Shown here in pieces: positions 61,988 to 64,000 of a stretch of DNA of 64,000 nucleotides (position 1 is the stretch's first letter; each line of letters begins with the position of its first letter). The position numbers and the translations under genes are program-made. The DNA comes from Lachnospiraceae bacterium UBA938 (lineage in GTDB: Bacteria; Bacillota; Clostridia; Lachnospirales; Lachnospiraceae). Below the pieces are notes generated by a model, which had not been told where the DNA came from, ran no database searches, and was given only the letters and a program-made list of their open reading frames with translations. The stretch spans positions 1 to 64,000 of the forward strand of contig DBDG01000046.1 of the NCBI GenBank assembly GCA_002293475.1, given 5' to 3'.

Positions 61988-62443
61988 CTATACCGCTTCC
62001 GCCAGCACATCCTTTAGCATATTATCTAAGTCCGCTATTTCCTTCAGATACGGAAGCTCCGGATACCGGCTCTGTAGTATATCATAGATTTCATGATTGA
62101 GGCAGTAAAAAAACATCGCAATGCTTAGCTTACGGGTAAGATATCTTTCGAAATCCGCTTCCCGATCCTTGATAATCAGGTGGATATTCCGGCAGGGAAG
62201 ATTGATATAAGCAATATCACCGGTTTCAGTACTCATGGCAAAGCCGGCAAAATCCAGTGTAAAAATCAAATCAGGCTTGCTCCTTATGATTGCAAAGTAA
62301 TATTCGTGTCCCGGCTTTTTTTCATTTATTTCCATTATCGCTGCATCAATTCCATATTCGGCTGCCTTCCTTTGCAAACGTTCCGCCCCTTCCCGTCCCG
62401 ATTCGCCGTCTCCAGGATGACATAGAATAATACTCTTCAACAT
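61988..62443 (-). CDS. Small protein resembling the N-terminal half of a GT-B enzyme
   Basis: A 151-residue soluble protein: ILCHPGDGESGREGAERL, then PDLIFTLDFAGFAMSTETGDIAYINLPC in part, which resembles the N-terminal DUF3880-type or GT-B acceptor domain of clostridial glycosyltransferases. A C-terminal donor domain is missing, so it may be a fragment, a regulatory subunit, or a different fold. Ribosome binding site AAGGTGG. It is 53 nt after the fucosyltransferase in the same direction. Confidence 0.6.
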   Translation of the reverse strand: MLKSIILCHPGDGESGREGAERLQRKAAEYGIDAAIMEINEKKPGHEYYFAIIRSKPDLIFTLDFAGFAMSTETGDIAYINLPCRNIHLIIKDREADFERYLTRKLSIAMFFYCLNHEIYDILQSRYPELPYLKEIADLDNMLKDVLAEAV

Positions 62444-62496
62444 ACCACTACCACCTTACGCCCTCGCCCCGTCAAGCCCGAAAAACATCTCTTATC

Positions 62497-63375
62497 TCAG
62501 ACTTCCCGGAATTTGACCGGATTAATAATCCTTTTATCCGCCCTGTCATTATAAAGCGCGGCAAAATAACTGAACGCGCTGTTAGCCAGTATCATACCTT
62601 CACACATACTCATAAGCTGCATATCCATATAACTGTTTTCCCCCTCATTGCCGGTGACAAAAATAAGCCTATCCTTGGCCAGATCAAGTCCCAGTGCCCT
62701 AAAGTGTTCCCGGCACCAACTGATGTCGTCCGAAAAAACCAGATAAAGTGCATCCGGTACCGCTACGGCCATATTTTCCATCGCATCGCGGTAAAAACTC
62801 TCCGGCAGTTCCCAGCCCAGCTTGCAGAAATCCCCTCTGCGGATATGTACAGATACGGCTCTTTCTTTATGGATCTGTTCCCGGTATGCCATATTATCCC
62901 GGCCGGTCAGCTCGGGGAAAACAATATCTTGCATGATCACGTCACGTATCTTATCAAACCAGCCTTTGGCAATCCAATAACCAAAATAATAGACACTCCC
63001 TGGCAGCCCGATAATCTCCGGGTAATAGGAATTGGCAGGAATCCGGTGCACTATGCCGTCAAAAGCATAGTTATCATTTTCCGCCACCATCACGAACTCT
63101 TCACCCATATCCTTAAGCTGCTGACACAGATCCCCCTCGCCCCTTCTGGCTTTTCCTACCATATAATCCCATACATCTTTATCAAAAAAGTCACTGATCA
63201 GATCCGGCTTCACCCCAAAGACCCGCTCCAGCTCATAACCATTGTGCTCACGCACTTTATAAAACTTCATATTATCCAGCCAGATATCCTCTCCGGCATG
63301 AATCTGATAATAGCGGTAAAATATATATTGGAACAGCTGATTCCCCAGCCCGCCGTTAAAATACTGTAGCTTCAT
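62497..63375 (-). CDS. Alpha-1,2-fucosyltransferase (GT11 family)
   Basis: A 292-residue GT11 enzyme: N-terminal FNGGLGNQLFQYIFYRYYQ and the GDP-fucose motif VSVHIRRGDFCKL near residue 175, then YLVFSDDISWCREHF and ILANSAFSYFAALYN. It adds fucose from GDP-fucose to a glycan, consistent with the surrounding glycan locus. No GDP-fucose synthesis genes are in the window. It is divergent from the partial GT2 gene. Confidence 0.93.
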   Translation of the reverse strand: MKLQYFNGGLGNQLFQYIFYRYYQIHAGEDIWLDNMKFYKVREHNGYELERVFGVKPDLISDFFDKDVWDYMVGKARRGEGDLCQQLKDMGEEFVMVAENDNYAFDGIVHRIPANSYYPEIIGLPGSVYYFGYWIAKGWFDKIRDVIMQDIVFPELTGRDNMAYREQIHKERAVSVHIRRGDFCKLGWELPESFYRDAMENMAVAVPDALYLVFSDDISWCREHFRALGLDLAKDRLIFVTGNEGENSYMDMQLMSMCEGMILANSAFSYFAALYNDRADKRIINPVKFREV

Positions 63376-63547
63376 AGCTTACCCCGCCTTCACTTCAATG
63401 CATTGCGTATTTTAATACAATCTATTATAATAAACAATAATAGAACAAAGCCCAATAAAAGTAAAGCCCGACTAAATATTCGTGCCACGAACCATTAGGA
63501 ACTAATTAAGCTCAGGATCTGACAGTAACAGCCGGAAAGGATAACCC

Positions 63548-64000
63548 ATGACGCCGATCTCCGTATGCATCATCGCCAAGAATGAAGAAGAGAATATTGA
63601 AAAATGCTTGCAGAGTCTTGCCCCTTACGGCTTTGAAATCATCGTGGCTGATACCGGTTCCACCGACCGCACCAAAGAAATAGCGGCACAATATGCCACA
63701 AAAGTCCTCGACTTTGAGTGGATCAGCGATTTCAGCGCCGCCCGGAACTTTGCTGCCTCCCACGCCGTCAACAACTGGATCTTAGTGCTTGACTGCGATG
63801 AATATATTACGCATATCAAACTGCCCGGCATCCTGAGCCTGATCCGTCAGTATCCGCGTTATGTCGGCGTACTGGAAATCGAAAATGCGATGAAGGGCGG
63901 CGACGGGACAAGGAGTTACACCACCAAACTGGTACGCTTATACTCCCGCAAGCATTATCATTTTACTGGTGCCATCCATGAACAGGTCACGCCGCTTAAG
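63548..64000 (+). CDS. GT2 glycosyltransferase, TPR type (cut by window end)
   Basis: The first 151 codons of a protein paralogous to the one at 39440: ISVCIIAKNEEENIEKCL, VADTGSTDRTKEIA, FEWISDFSAARNF, VLDCDEYITH and GAIHEQV. The ATG at 63548 has GGAAAGG seven bases upstream. A TPR-like C-terminus is expected beyond the window by analogy with the full copy. Confidence 0.9.
   Translation, partial: MTPISVCIIAKNEEENIEKCLQSLAPYGFEIIVADTGSTDRTKEIAAQYATKVLDFEWISDFSAARNFAASHAVNNWILVLDCDEYITHIKLPGILSLIRQYPRYVGVLEIENAMKGGDGTRSYTTKLVRLYSRKHYHFTGAIHEQVTPLK

Overview
The window reads as a chromosomal piece of a low-to-mid GC Gram-positive anaerobe of the Clostridia, most likely a Lachnospiraceae-type bacterium. 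The grounds are strong AGGAGG-type ribosome binding sites, consensus sigma-A promoters, a four-cysteine (zinc) S14, a short ProB, BioY, a ROK regulator, CgeB-like glycosyltransferases and monoderm surface-protein types (lipoproteins, NlpC/CHAP wall hydrolases, TagD/TagF-like enzymes). The genus assignment is inference only.

Layout. 1-8.6 kb: the S10/spc ribosomal protein operon on the minus strand in canonical order (rpsJ, rplC, rplD, rplW, rplB, rpsS, rplV, rpsC, rplP, rpmC, rpsQ, rplN, rplX, rplE, rpsZ, rpsH, rplF, rplR), with an identifiable promoter, a leader of about 290 nt and recurring stem-loops in four intergenic gaps. 8.8-12.7 kb: housekeeping genes (DUF1015 protein, zinc-ribbon membrane protein, proB, small XRE regulator, a 13-bp tandem repeat, bioY). 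12.8-22.4 kb: one minus-strand catabolic operon (zinc dehydrogenase, Opp-type importer, two paralogous alpha/beta hydrolases) with a divergent ROK regulator. 22.5-31.5 kb: methyltransferase, a DUF2164/serine hydrolase/orphan binding-lipoprotein operon, a hybrid sensor kinase, an MBL-fold hydrolase and a collagen-like gene with a damaged 5' end.

31.6-39.1 kb: a minus-strand cluster with FkbH-like glyceryl-ACP synthase, acyl carrier protein, MBOAT acyltransferase, VOC protein and a large polytopic membrane protein, followed by two wall hydrolases. I infer a route that loads a glyceryl-type C3 unit on the carrier protein and transfers it to an extracellular glycan or polymer. 39.4-58.2 kb: a dense glycan locus with GT2, GT61, GT4-like and CgeB-like transferases, an FkbM methyltransferase, TagD, a TagF-like transferase fused to seven propeller-like repeats, and a three-module protein (Rossmann, SGNH-like, CitC-like nucleotidyltransferase). 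A PglD-like Rossmann module recurs in six of these genes, attached to different enzymes. 58.3-64 kb: secreted and membrane-anchored proteins of unknown function, two of which share an N-terminal domain, then an alpha-1,2-fucosyltransferase and another TPR-type GT2 cut by the window end.

The best candidates for something undescribed are the FkbH-ACP-MBOAT cluster together with the adjoining glycan locus and its shuffled Rossmann module. I saw no rRNA, tRNA, CRISPR array, transposase or prophage genes.
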